A stretch of DNA of 13,731 bases from positions 1-13,731 of the forward strand of contig JAICHC010000014.1 in the NCBI GenBank assembly GCA_025922795.1, written 5' to 3'. Both the position numbers and the translations under genes were made by a program. The notes under the pieces are model-generated. The model saw only the letters and a program-made list of their open reading frames with translations. It was not told where the DNA came from and searched no databases. Below, in pieces: positions 7,063 to 13,543 of the stretch. Source of the DNA: Candidatus Binatia bacterium (GTDB lineage: Bacteria; Desulfobacterota_B; Binatia; UBA9968). Each line of letters opens with the position of its first letter. Within the stretch, counting starts at the first letter, position 1.

Positions 7063-7548
7063 TTAGGCAGTCTCTTCCCACTCTTTCAAAATCTGGTTTA
7101 GTTGCTCGCGGATCTCTGCGTCGCTTTTTGTGAGGTCCATCGGCTTGCCGAAGGGTTGCGGCACGTCGACCCCGCTTGGCCAGTAGACTTCCACCGAATT
7201 ACCGTCCGGGTCCTGGGCGTAAATGCTCACGGTATTACCATGGCTGACGACGCGATTGATCGGCACGTTGTTGTCGACGAACACGCGGTAGAAGTCCTTA
7301 ACGTCTTTCAAAGTGGCGCAGCGAAACGAAATCTGCTGAATCACGTTGACGTTGTCTTGGTCGTTGCGCCCGGGCGCCAAAAGAAGCTCGTGGTGTTCCG
7401 CCGTTCGATCCTGCGCGGTCATGAACACCGCGCCGCGCGGGCTGCGGTCGCTCACCTGCATGCCCAGAATGTCGCGGTAGAAGGCAACCGAACGCTCCAG
7501 GTCGCGAACGTAAAAACCCAAATGACCGAGTGAAGTGACTTTCGGCAT
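7063..7548 (-). CDS. VOC family metalloenzyme (glyoxalase/extradiol dioxygenase-like)
   Basis: I place the start at the ATG ending at 7548 (161 residues) because AGGAGG lies 4 bp upstream; an in-frame start at 7605 would add 19 residues that lack family similarity. The protein begins TSLGHLGFYVRDLERSVAFYRDILGM, the classic first beta-alpha-beta unit of the vicinal oxygen chelate fold. The second unit closes with YAQDPDGNSVEVYWP. Candidate metal ligands are His9, His53 (AEHHELLL) and Glu120 (SVEVYW), fitting an extradiol dioxygenase-type 2-His-1-Glu site. The final 30 residues form a charged helix (AEIREQLNQILKEWEE). Substrates in this family range from catechols to methylglyoxal adducts and cannot be chosen here. 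The gene is convergent with the adenylate cyclase (58 bp between stops) and follows murJ on the same strand after 113 bp containing two inverted repeats. Confidence 0.85.
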   Translation of the reverse strand: MPKVTSLGHLGFYVRDLERSVAFYRDILGMQVSDRSPRGAVFMTAQDRTAEHHELLLAPGRNDQDNVNVIQQISFRCATLKDVKDFYRVFVDNNVPINRVVSHGNTVSIYAQDPDGNSVEVYWPSGVDVPQPFGKPMDLTKSDAEIREQLNQILKEWEETA

Positions 7549-7593
7549 AAAACCTCCTGGCGTGGCTGGATTGTTATTTGGACAGGCAGCATT

Positions 7594-7613
7594 GTCAATG
7601 AGCAATCATTGAC
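7594..7613. promoter_or_regulatory. 8-bp perfect inverted repeat upstream of the VOC gene
   Basis: GTCAATGA and TCATTGAC flank a 4-nt spacer (GCAA). The site is 45 bp upstream of the VOC start codon on the minus strand and 2 bp from the palindrome at 7616-7643. Its position and AT-rich arms would suit an operator for a dimeric regulator. A small stem-loop in the transcript is the alternative. Confidence 0.4.
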
Positions 7614-7615
7614 TT

Positions 7616-7643
7616 GTAGGGAAGACCGGCCGGTCGCCCCTAC
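7616..7643. repeat. 28-bp near-perfect GC-rich palindrome (REP-like or terminator stem)
   Basis: The arms GTAGGGAAGACCGG and CCGGTCGCCCCTAC are inverse with 12 of 14 positions matching and no loop. The palindrome lies 18 bp after the murJ stop on the minus strand. It could end murJ transcription or be a dispersed extragenic palindrome. No U-tract follows. Confidence 0.55.
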
Positions 7644-7661
7644 GATGGATGCCGTGACGCG

Positions 7662-9293
7662 CTAAGACCGTAGCCGCGAGAATCGGCCGGCGACGGCGTG
7701 GACTGCGTCGTTCACTTCTTGGACGCCGAGCAGGCGGCAGCTCAAATAGAAGGTGAGTGCCGCGAGGCCGATGCCACCAACAACTTGGATCAGCTCGAGC
7801 GCAATCCCGCGCAGGGGTAAGGCTGTGACAAGTTCGATGGTGGACCAGGCGGCCAGTGCCATGGGCAGCGACGCCGCGCAGATCCGGAGCACCGTAGAGG
7901 CCAATCGGCGCCCTCCCAGAGTGCCCAAACGTCGCCGGATCAAGAACGCGAGCAGCAAAAAGTTTACCAGCGCGACGGTGGAAGTGGAAAACGCCAAGCC
8001 GACATGGCCGAACCGGCTGACCAGCAGCGAATTCATCAGGTAATTGACCGCGATCGAACCGAGGCTGATCAGCATTGGCGTGCGCGCGTCGTTGAGCGCG
8101 TAGAACGCGGGTGAAAGCACTTTGACTGCAGCGTAGCCGGCCAGGCCGACCGAGTATGCCGCCAGAGCATCCGCGGTTTGCACCGTGTCGAAACCGGTAA
8201 ACCGACCATGTTCGAACACCAGCGTGACGATCGGCCTGCCCAAAACCGCAAGTCCGACGGCAGACGGGATGCACAACAGAAACACCAGGGCGAGCGAATG
8301 AGCGAGGGTTCGGCGAAATTCATCGTAATCCGGATTGACCGTGCTGCGCGAGAGCGTCGGCAGCGTCGCTGTGGCGATGGCAACGCCGAAGACGCCGATG
8401 GGAAACTGCATGAAGCGAAACGCATAATTCAACCATGACACCGGCCCGTTGAGCACGGCCCCAGTCGCGGGGTCGACGATGGCCGAAGCAAAATTGGTGT
8501 TGACGAAAACATTGACCTGGACCGCGGCGGTACCGATGATCGCCGGTCCCATGAGACGGAAGATCTGGCGCACGCCGGGATCGCTGACGCTAAAGTCGGG
8601 ACGATAGCTTACCCCGCAGCGGCGCAACGGCGGCCATTGAACCGCCAGCTGCAGGAACCCGCCGATCAGCGTGCCGTAGGCCATGCCGGCGATCGGCGAA
8701 AGCCCGAGCATCGGCCCGAGCGAAAAGCCGAGCAGCAACCCGCCAACGATGGAGCCGAGGTTAAAAAAAGCCGAAGCGAGCGCAGGCAGCCCGAAGATGT
8801 TAAACGCGTTCAACATGCCCATCGCTTGCGCCGCCAATGCGACCAGCAACAGAAACGGGATCATAATGCGGGTCAGCTCGACGGTAAGATCCGCTTTCCC
8901 CGGAACGTCGAAAAATCCCGGGGCGAGCAAGCCGACGATCGACGGCGCGTAAATCCAGGCGACAATCGAAATAGCGGTGATGCAAAGAATGATCAAAGTC
9001 GCCACGCGGTTCGATAAGCGCACGGCTTCCTCTTTGCTTTTGCTCGTGAGCGTTTGGGTAAACGTGGTGACGAACGCAGCGGACAGAGCGCCTTCGGCAA
9101 GCAGGTCGCGCAGCAGATTGGGAATGCGAAACGCGGTAATGAACGCGTCGAAGTGCAGACCGGCGCCGAAGAAGACGGCAAAGACTTGATCGCGCACCAA
9201 ACCGAGCACGCGGCTCGCCATCACCGCCAGGCTGATGATGCCGGCGTTGCGCGCGACGCTGGCGCGAGCCTGTTGGGCGCGGTCTCCCTCCAT
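7662..9293 (-). CDS. murJ: Lipid II flippase MurJ
   Basis: The start is the ATG ending at 9293 (543 residues), because the conserved family N-terminus follows directly (VARNAGIISLAVMASRVLGL). An open frame extends upstream to 9449 but is not family-like, and no strong ribosome site is seen for either start. The N-terminal signature SRVLGLVRDQVFAVFFGAG is followed by DAFITAFRIPNLLRDLLAEG, which contains the Arg and Asp positions needed in E. coli MurJ (here Arg34, Asp49 and Arg62). The rest alternates about 14 hydrophobic helices with short loops, as in the MOP exporter fold. A proline-glycine-rich central region (LMGPAIIGTAAVQVNVFVN) lines the cavity in known structures. The protein flips lipid-linked peptidoglycan precursor across the inner membrane and is normally essential. 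Its length is slightly above the usual 510-530. No other cell-wall genes are adjacent. Confidence 0.95.
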   Translation of the reverse strand: MEGDRAQQARASVARNAGIISLAVMASRVLGLVRDQVFAVFFGAGLHFDAFITAFRIPNLLRDLLAEGALSAAFVTTFTQTLTSKSKEEAVRLSNRVATLIILCITAISIVAWIYAPSIVGLLAPGFFDVPGKADLTVELTRIMIPFLLLVALAAQAMGMLNAFNIFGLPALASAFFNLGSIVGGLLLGFSLGPMLGLSPIAGMAYGTLIGGFLQLAVQWPPLRRCGVSYRPDFSVSDPGVRQIFRLMGPAIIGTAAVQVNVFVNTNFASAIVDPATGAVLNGPVSWLNYAFRFMQFPIGVFGVAIATATLPTLSRSTVNPDYDEFRRTLAHSLALVFLLCIPSAVGLAVLGRPIVTLVFEHGRFTGFDTVQTADALAAYSVGLAGYAAVKVLSPAFYALNDARTPMLISLGSIAVNYLMNSLLVSRFGHVGLAFSTSTVALVNFLLLAFLIRRRLGTLGGRRLASTVLRICAASLPMALAAWSTIELVTALPLRGIALELIQVVGGIGLAALTFYLSCRLLGVQEVNDAVHAVAGRFSRLRS

Positions 9294-9577
9294 GATTTTT
9301 AAGGCGGCTGTTTCAATAGGGTTAGCATGAAATGCACCGGGCGTCGACGCGAAGCGAGAGTGGTATCTAGACTTCTGGTAATTTGTCCGCCAAGAGACAA
9401 GCCGCTCCGAGCGCGGTCCATGGGCCTGTGCCTTGTAGGCCGCCACCACCCGTTCCTCTCCGGGACGGCTATTCCACAGCGCCGGGTCACAACGCGACCT
9501 TCACGTTCGTGTGCCCGCGCTCTACGCGACTCGCCCCTTGGCGACTTAGTATCAACTCCCAATAAATAGACCGTCAG

Positions 9578-9607
9578 AGATTCATGATGTCGTAGCAGAT
9601 TCATGAT
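9578..9607. repeat. Pair of 11-bp direct repeats AGATTCATGAT
   Basis: Identical 11-mers occur at 9578-9588 and 9597-9607, 19 bp apart start to start. Each contains the palindromic core TCATGA. The second copy ends on the first base of the TTGACA hexamer at 9607-9612, which suggests a regulator-binding pair controlling the MmgE/PrpD gene. Confidence 0.55.
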
Positions 9608-9635
9608 TGACAGCATGACCGGTGATCGAATAGCT
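9607..9635 (+). promoter_or_regulatory. Candidate promoter of the MmgE/PrpD gene
   Basis: TTGACA (9607-9612) is a consensus -35 box. After 17 bp comes ATAGCT (9630-9635), or TAGCTT one base later; both are weak -10 boxes. The start codon is at 9709, giving a leader of roughly 65 bp. A poor -10 with direct repeats abutting the -35 fits an activator-dependent promoter. Confidence 0.35.
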
Positions 9636-9708
9636 TCGGCATCTGCCGAGAGGCGGAAACGAGGCACTAAACGACTGAAAGATATTGGGCCAGGAACCGG
9701 AGGAATCG

Positions 9709-11061
9709 ATGGACGTCACCGCAAAGTTGGCCAAGTTCGTCAGCAGTCTAAGCTACGAAAGCATACCGCCCAAGGCGATGGAAACGGTCAAAATCGCTGT
9801 GCGCGATTGCCTCGGCGTCGCGATTGCCGGCAGCCGAGAAGAGGATGCCAAAATCTGTGCCGAGATCGCGCGCCAGGAGAATGCCAAGGAAGAGACCAGC
9901 GTGATCGGTCAAAGATTCAAAACTTCGGCGTTAAACGCAGCGCTCGCCAACGGCACCGCCGCACATGCGCTTGATTTCGACCACAGTTTCACTCTCATGG
10001 GCCAGCCCACCGCGCCGATCATTCCGGCGATCTTCGCGCTCGGAGAGTCGCTCGGCGCCAGCGGGCGTCGCATGATCGAAGCTTATGTAGCCGGTTATGA
10101 GGTGACGGCGAAGATGGTTCATTCGCTGCGCGACAGCACCCATGACGGCTGGCACGCGCCGAGCACCCTCGGCTCATTTGGCGCCGCCGCCGGGTGCGGG
10201 AAATTGCTCGGCTTGAGTGCAGCGCAAGTCGAGATGGCGCTCGGCATCACAGCGTCGATGGCCGGCGGCGTAGTCGCCAATTTCGGTACGATGACCAAGC
10301 CGCTCCACGTCGGGCTGGGCGCTCGTAACGGCGTGCTGGCGGCCAAGCTCGCCCGGGGCGGTTATACGGCGAACGCGAAGGCGATCGAATCCGGCTTCGG
10401 CTTTTACCAAGTGCTCCATCAGGACGCGCCGATTGACGAGCAACCGATCGAGGAAATCGGCCGGTCCTTTTCTCTCCTGAGCGACGGCCTGAGAATCAAG
10501 CCTTATCCCTGCGGCGGCCTCACCCATCAGGTGATCGATGCGGTGCTCGAATTCAGGGCGAAACATGGACTGAGCCCCGAAATGATCGAAGCCGTCGACG
10601 TCGACGTGGTCAAACACACTTTCGACAGAATCGTCTTCCGCGTGCCCCAAACCGGTATTCAGGGAAAATTCTGCATGCCTTACCTGGTCTCCCGCGCGAT
10701 CAGCGATGGCAGGATCGGGCTGGATATCTTTACCGACGAGGCGGTACGGGATCAAAAGGTCCTCAAGCTCGCGGAACGAGTGCAGATGCGGCTGGACACA
10801 AATTTGAAGAAGATCGACCCGGCCGGACGCCCCTGCCGAGTGACGGTTCGCTTGAAGAACGGCCAGAGCTATACCCGCGAGGCGCAACATGCCAAAGGCG
10901 GTCCGGAATTTCCGATGACCGAAGCGGAGCTCGAAGCAAAGTTTTTCGATTGTGCCAAGGAAGCGATGCCGGTCGATATGGCGCAGCAAGCGTTGGATTA
11001 CGTTGCCAGGCTGGAGACGCTGGATAACATTCGCCCCCTGTGTGAACGTCTGAGCGGATAG
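9709..11061 (+). CDS. MmgE/PrpD family protein
   Basis: The start is ATG 9709 with GGAGG 5 bp upstream; TTG 9685 is in frame but lacks a site. The product of 450 residues is full length for this family, which includes 2-methylcitrate dehydratase and cis-aconitate decarboxylase (ACOD1). The N-terminal helical domain carries ANGTAAHALDFDH (Asp89 aligns with ACOD1 Asp93). WHAPSTLG retains the His equivalent to ACOD1 His159, and TMTKPLHVG retains the Lys equivalent to Lys207. Two active-site histidines of ACOD1 are not kept: His103 aligns with Gln99 (MGQPTAP) and His277 with a Gly in YPCGGLTH. The chemistry is therefore probably dehydration or isomerisation of some other carboxylic acid, or remains undefined. 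There is no prpB, prpC or acn gene nearby, so a propionate methylcitrate role is not supported. The gene appears to stand alone, 373 bp before the next gene on this strand. Confidence 0.9.
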   Translation: MDVTAKLAKFVSSLSYESIPPKAMETVKIAVRDCLGVAIAGSREEDAKICAEIARQENAKEETSVIGQRFKTSALNAALANGTAAHALDFDHSFTLMGQPTAPIIPAIFALGESLGASGRRMIEAYVAGYEVTAKMVHSLRDSTHDGWHAPSTLGSFGAAAGCGKLLGLSAAQVEMALGITASMAGGVVANFGTMTKPLHVGLGARNGVLAAKLARGGYTANAKAIESGFGFYQVLHQDAPIDEQPIEEIGRSFSLLSDGLRIKPYPCGGLTHQVIDAVLEFRAKHGLSPEMIEAVDVDVVKHTFDRIVFRVPQTGIQGKFCMPYLVSRAISDGRIGLDIFTDEAVRDQKVLKLAERVQMRLDTNLKKIDPAGRPCRVTVRLKNGQSYTREAQHAKGGPEFPMTEAELEAKFFDCAKEAMPVDMAQQALDYVARLETLDNIRPLCERLSG

Positions 11062-11137
11062 ACTGCGCGTCACTGCATGAGCAGCCGGCTCAAACAACCT
11101 CTATGTTTCCTCGCGCTTAATCGACTCGCATGAGTTT

Positions 11138-11168
11138 GTGTTCGTGTGACGTGTTCGTGCTCGTAGCT
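11138..11168. repeat. Degenerate period-6 array of GTGTTC words
   Basis: The words run GTGTTC, GTGTGAC, GTGTTC, GTGCTC, GTAGCT, with one extra base in the second. The 9-mer GTGTTCGTG is repeated exactly at 11138-11146 and 11151-11159. This is the weakest of the five short-period arrays in this window. Confidence 0.5.
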
Positions 11169-11236
11169 GAATCCACCTCCACGTGCCGTGGCACGATCAC
11201 GGCCTTTGTGCACCTCGCGTCAATCTAGACGTTATT

Positions 11237-11276
11237 GGGAGTACTGGAGCGGTGGAGTGCTGGAATAATGGCATGA
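11237..11276. repeat. Second period-8 TGGAGTNN octamer array
   Basis: The words run GGGAGTAC, TGGAGCGG, TGGAGTGC, TGGAATAA, TGGCATGA in exact 8-bp register. They match the array at 574-613 in word and period. Unlike that one, no complementary half follows within 50 bp. Confidence 0.6.
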
Positions 11277-11356
11277 GACCCATCCTCTTAGATCTTTTGA
11301 GCAGCCGCCAGCATATGGCTGGGAAGATCGCTCGGTGCGGTTATCGCCCCTGATTG

Positions 11357-11386
11357 TTGCCTCAGTCGATGAATTGACGCTATAAA
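11357..11386 (+). promoter_or_regulatory. Candidate promoter of the HpaB-family hydroxylase gene
   Basis: TTGCCT (11357-11362) and TATAAA (11381-11386) are separated by 18 bp. The start codon at 11435 would follow a leader of about 40 bp that contains GGGAGG. The -10 is good and the -35 moderate. Confidence 0.35.
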
Positions 11387-11434
11387 CTTTCATGCTCACG
11401 CAAACGACAACGGCGAGCTGGGAGGTTGGTTCCC

Positions 11435-12865
11435 ATGCCGATTAGAAGAGGAACGGATTACGTGCGCGCGCTCCGAGACGGGCGCGAAGTGTGGCATGGC
11501 GGGCGGCGTATCGCCGATGTGACCACCCACTCCGGATTTACCGGAACGATCAGGACGCTCGCGGACATTTACGACAGGCAACATCGGCCCGAATATCATG
11601 ACATCATGACTGTCGATCACGAAGGCGAGCGCATTTCGTGCAGTTATTTACCGCCGCGCAATCGCGAACAACTGGCGCGCAAGCGGCGCAATATCGAGCT
11701 TTGGTCGGAACTGACCTTGGGTCAGATGGGCCGGTATCCGGAGTTTGTCGCCGAGCTGGTCGTCGGTTTACTTGACTGGACCCATGTTATCGAGAAGAGT
11801 AATCCTCAATGGGCGGAAAACGCGCGCGCTTATCATCGCTATGTCAGCCGCAACGATCTCTGTCTGACCCACGCGCTGACCGATCAATATTACGACCGGA
11901 CCAGGCGCGTGAGCGAGCAGGATGATCCCGACCTGATTCTGCACGTCGTCGGCGAGACCAAGGAAGGGCCGGTGGTGCGGGGGTTGCGCACCTTGGCGAC
12001 CCTGGCGCCGATCTCGGATGAGGTTTTAGTTTATCCCAACCGGCCGCGCGATCCCGACGAGGCGGGCTATGCGATCGCCTTCGCCATTCCAATGAACGCT
12101 CCGGGACTCAAGATCATTTGCCGCGATCTGTACGCCGAGAATGCCGATCCCGAACGTTACCCGTTGACCACGCGTTTCGATGAGGTCGATGCGGCGCTGA
12201 TCTTCGACGACGTCGTGGTGCCCTGGGAGCGGGTGTTTGTTTACAAGGACGCCAAGCTGCTCGCCGGCATCAATTACATTCATACCTGGGGCCAGTATTC
12301 GACCATGTTGCGTTTGGTCACCAAGCTCGAGGGATTTCTAGGCGTTGCCCAGCTCCTGACTCAATATGCCAGACGGCAATCGAGCGCGGCCTCGCAAATT
12401 CTTCTTTCGTCACTGATGCAGGATATCGAAATCCTGCGCTCGTGTGTTCAAGCGGGGGAGCTGAGAGGCACCATGAGTCCGGGCGGCACCTGGGCGCCGC
12501 TCCTGAGCCCGGCCTATCGCGTTCACAGCATCGAGGCCTCGGATCGCGCCGAGCGGACGATGGAAGGCCTGCTAACCAGCACCCTGATGTTAAGCGGCGG
12601 CGCTTCCGATCTCGCGAACGAGGACATCGGGCCGTTGGTCGAGCGTTACTTTCGTGGCGGCGCGCCGAGCACAAAAGAGCACTTGCGTTTGATGGCGGTC
12701 GCTGCTGACATGGTCATGAGTCCCTTCGGCAAGCGCAGTCAGCTCTACGAGCGCTTGCAGAGCGGCGAGGTCGACCGAATGCGTCTGCGGCTCTACGGGC
12801 AGTACAAGGACCCGAAGCCGACCGAAAGAATGCTGGCATTTGTCAAACAGATGGATAGCGATTGA
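11435..12865 (+). CDS. 4-hydroxyphenylacetate 3-hydroxylase (HpaB) family flavin monooxygenase
   Basis: The start is ATG 11435 with GGGAGG 9 bp upstream; TTG 11426 overlaps the ribosome site. The 476-residue protein has the family landmarks in order: an N-terminal RRGTDYVRALRDGREVWHGG and SGFTGTIRTLADIYD, the DLCLTHALTD segment (141-150), VVRGLRTLATLAPISDE (180-196), and TTRFDEVDAALIFDDVVVPWERVF (245-268). The fold is that of acyl-CoA dehydrogenases. Known members (HpaB, PvcC, chlorophenol 4-monooxygenases) use free FADH2 and O2 to hydroxylate phenols. They need a separate flavin reductase (HpaC type), which is not in the window. DLCLTHALTDQYYD departs from the common THTLINPQ form, so the substrate may not be 4-hydroxyphenylacetate. 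A SET methyltransferase gene starts 20 bp downstream on the same strand. Family assignment is strong, the substrate unknown. Confidence 0.9.
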   Translation: MPIRRGTDYVRALRDGREVWHGGRRIADVTTHSGFTGTIRTLADIYDRQHRPEYHDIMTVDHEGERISCSYLPPRNREQLARKRRNIELWSELTLGQMGRYPEFVAELVVGLLDWTHVIEKSNPQWAENARAYHRYVSRNDLCLTHALTDQYYDRTRRVSEQDDPDLILHVVGETKEGPVVRGLRTLATLAPISDEVLVYPNRPRDPDEAGYAIAFAIPMNAPGLKIICRDLYAENADPERYPLTTRFDEVDAALIFDDVVVPWERVFVYKDAKLLAGINYIHTWGQYSTMLRLVTKLEGFLGVAQLLTQYARRQSSAASQILLSSLMQDIEILRSCVQAGELRGTMSPGGTWAPLLSPAYRVHSIEASDRAERTMEGLLTSTLMLSGGASDLANEDIGPLVERYFRGGAPSTKEHLRLMAVAADMVMSPFGKRSQLYERLQSGEVDRMRLRLYGQYKDPKPTERMLAFVKQMDSD

Positions 12866-12885
12866 AGACGACAATCCGTATCGCC

Positions 12886-13359
12886 ATGGCTCATTCACGA
12901 CGCAAAAAGAAGTTACAGAGACGCTTCGCCGTGCGCCGGTCGCCGATCCACGGGCGCGGCGTTTTCGCTCTGCGGTTGATTCCCAAGGGCACGCGCATCC
13001 TCGAGTACAAAGGCGAGCTGATTTCCGATGCCGAAGCGGATCGGCGCTACAGCAAGATTCATGAGCACTCGCCGCACACGATGCTGTTTTCGGTCGACGA
13101 CGGCTTGGTGATCGATGCTACCCGCCGCGGCAATTCGGCGCGTTGGATCAATCATTCCTGCGTGCCCAACTGCGAGATCGAGGAAGAAAAGCATCGAGTT
13201 TTCATCGAGGCGCGCCGCGACATCCGTCCCGGGGAGGAACTGGCCTACGATTACAACCTGCAGATCGGCGAGCGCCATACGAAAGCAGCCAAGCGCGAGC
13301 ACGCCTGTTACTGCGGCGCCCGGCGCTGCCGGGGCACCATGCTCGGCGAAGAAGAGTAG
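12886..13359 (+). CDS. SET-domain protein-lysine methyltransferase with post-SET zinc motif
   Basis: I use ATG 12886 (157 residues). A TTG at 12862 overlaps the hydroxylase stop and would add 8 residues; neither has a clear ribosome site. The N-terminus is strongly basic (RRKKKLQRR). The SET core is complete: IHGRGVFA (21-28, SAM binding), YKGE (41-44), RWINHSCVPNCE (86-97) and GEELAYDYN (116-124) with catalytic Tyr123. The post-SET motif CYCGARRC (Cys141, 143, 148), probably with Cys92, forms the zinc site. This is a minimal SET/post-SET enzyme without a pre-SET domain, as found in scattered bacteria. The position of the Phe/Tyr switch (Tyr121) is Tyr, which in eukaryotic enzymes favours mono- or dimethylation. 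Likely substrates are lysines of bacterial DNA-binding or ribosomal proteins. It may be co-transcribed with the hydroxylase gene. A MITE-like element begins 4 bp after the stop. Confidence 0.88.
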   Translation: MAHSRRKKKLQRRFAVRRSPIHGRGVFALRLIPKGTRILEYKGELISDAEADRRYSKIHEHSPHTMLFSVDDGLVIDATRRGNSARWINHSCVPNCEIEEEKHRVFIEARRDIRPGEELAYDYNLQIGERHTKAAKREHACYCGARRCRGTMLGEEE

Positions 13360-13362
13360 TAG

Positions 13363-13485
13363 GCAGGCTGCTGAAAAAGACTCATAGGCTTCGTTGCGCT
13401 AATTCGCCTCGCTTCGACGTACTCGATCGTACGCCTCAGCCCGTCGAACTGCGCGCCTCGTCTCTAAGTCTTTTAAGCAGCCTGC
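13363..13485. mobile_element. MITE-like 123-bp non-autonomous element with inverted ends
   Basis: The left end GCAGGCTGCTGAAAAAGAC (13363-13381) is inverse to GTCTTTTAAGCAGCCTGC (13468-13485), with one substitution and one indel. Inside are nested inverted repeats: TTCGAC/GTCGAA (13413-13418 and 13443-13448) and CGTAC/GTACG around 13423-13428. It has no coding capacity. No target-site duplication is obvious in the flanks. It starts 4 bp after the SET stop, so its hairpin may also serve as a terminator. Confidence 0.65.
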
Positions 13486-13543
13486 AATCTGGTTTTTAGG
13501 CAAGACGCGCAGCCGGCCCGCCTCTCTGAAGGTTTCGCGCGGG

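Larger units (their letters stand above)
9294..9708. other. 415-bp divergent spacer between murJ and the MmgE/PrpD gene
   Basis: This spacer separates two divergent genes and should hold both promoters. Its right third contains a pair of 11-bp direct repeats and a TTGACA hexamer, listed separately. The left two thirds are GC-rich. They contain an 80-codon open frame (9327-9569, plus) with no ribosome site and an Arg/Pro/Ser-rich, low-information product, which I do not call a gene. No clear promoter for murJ was found by eye. Confidence 0.5.
11062..11434. other. 373-bp spacer between the MmgE/PrpD and HpaB-family genes
   Basis: No open frame with a ribosome site is present. A small hairpin (TGAGC/GCTCA, 11078-11092) follows the MmgE/PrpD stop without a T-run. 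A short inverted repeat (CGTGCC/GGCACG, 11182-11195) lies mid-spacer. Two short-period arrays, a 14-nt stretch like one end of the MITE at 13363 (11293-11306), and a candidate promoter are described separately. Confidence 0.55.

Noticed and set aside
7606..8274. A 222-codon open frame on the minus strand, overlapping murJ in another frame
   Set aside because: It is Arg/Pro-rich and shares the strand with murJ, whose frame holds continuous membrane helices. It is a shifted-frame shadow, and there is no sign that murJ is frameshifted.
9327..9569. An 80-codon open frame in the murJ-MmgE/PrpD spacer
   Set aside because: There is no ribosome site and the product is a basic, low-information sequence. 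The overlapping frames in both directions are equally open, which suggests chance in GC-rich DNA.
10174..11097. A 307-codon open frame on the minus strand, antisense to the MmgE/PrpD gene
   Set aside because: Its product is His/Arg/Leu-rich with no family signature. The opposite strand carries conserved active-site motifs throughout.
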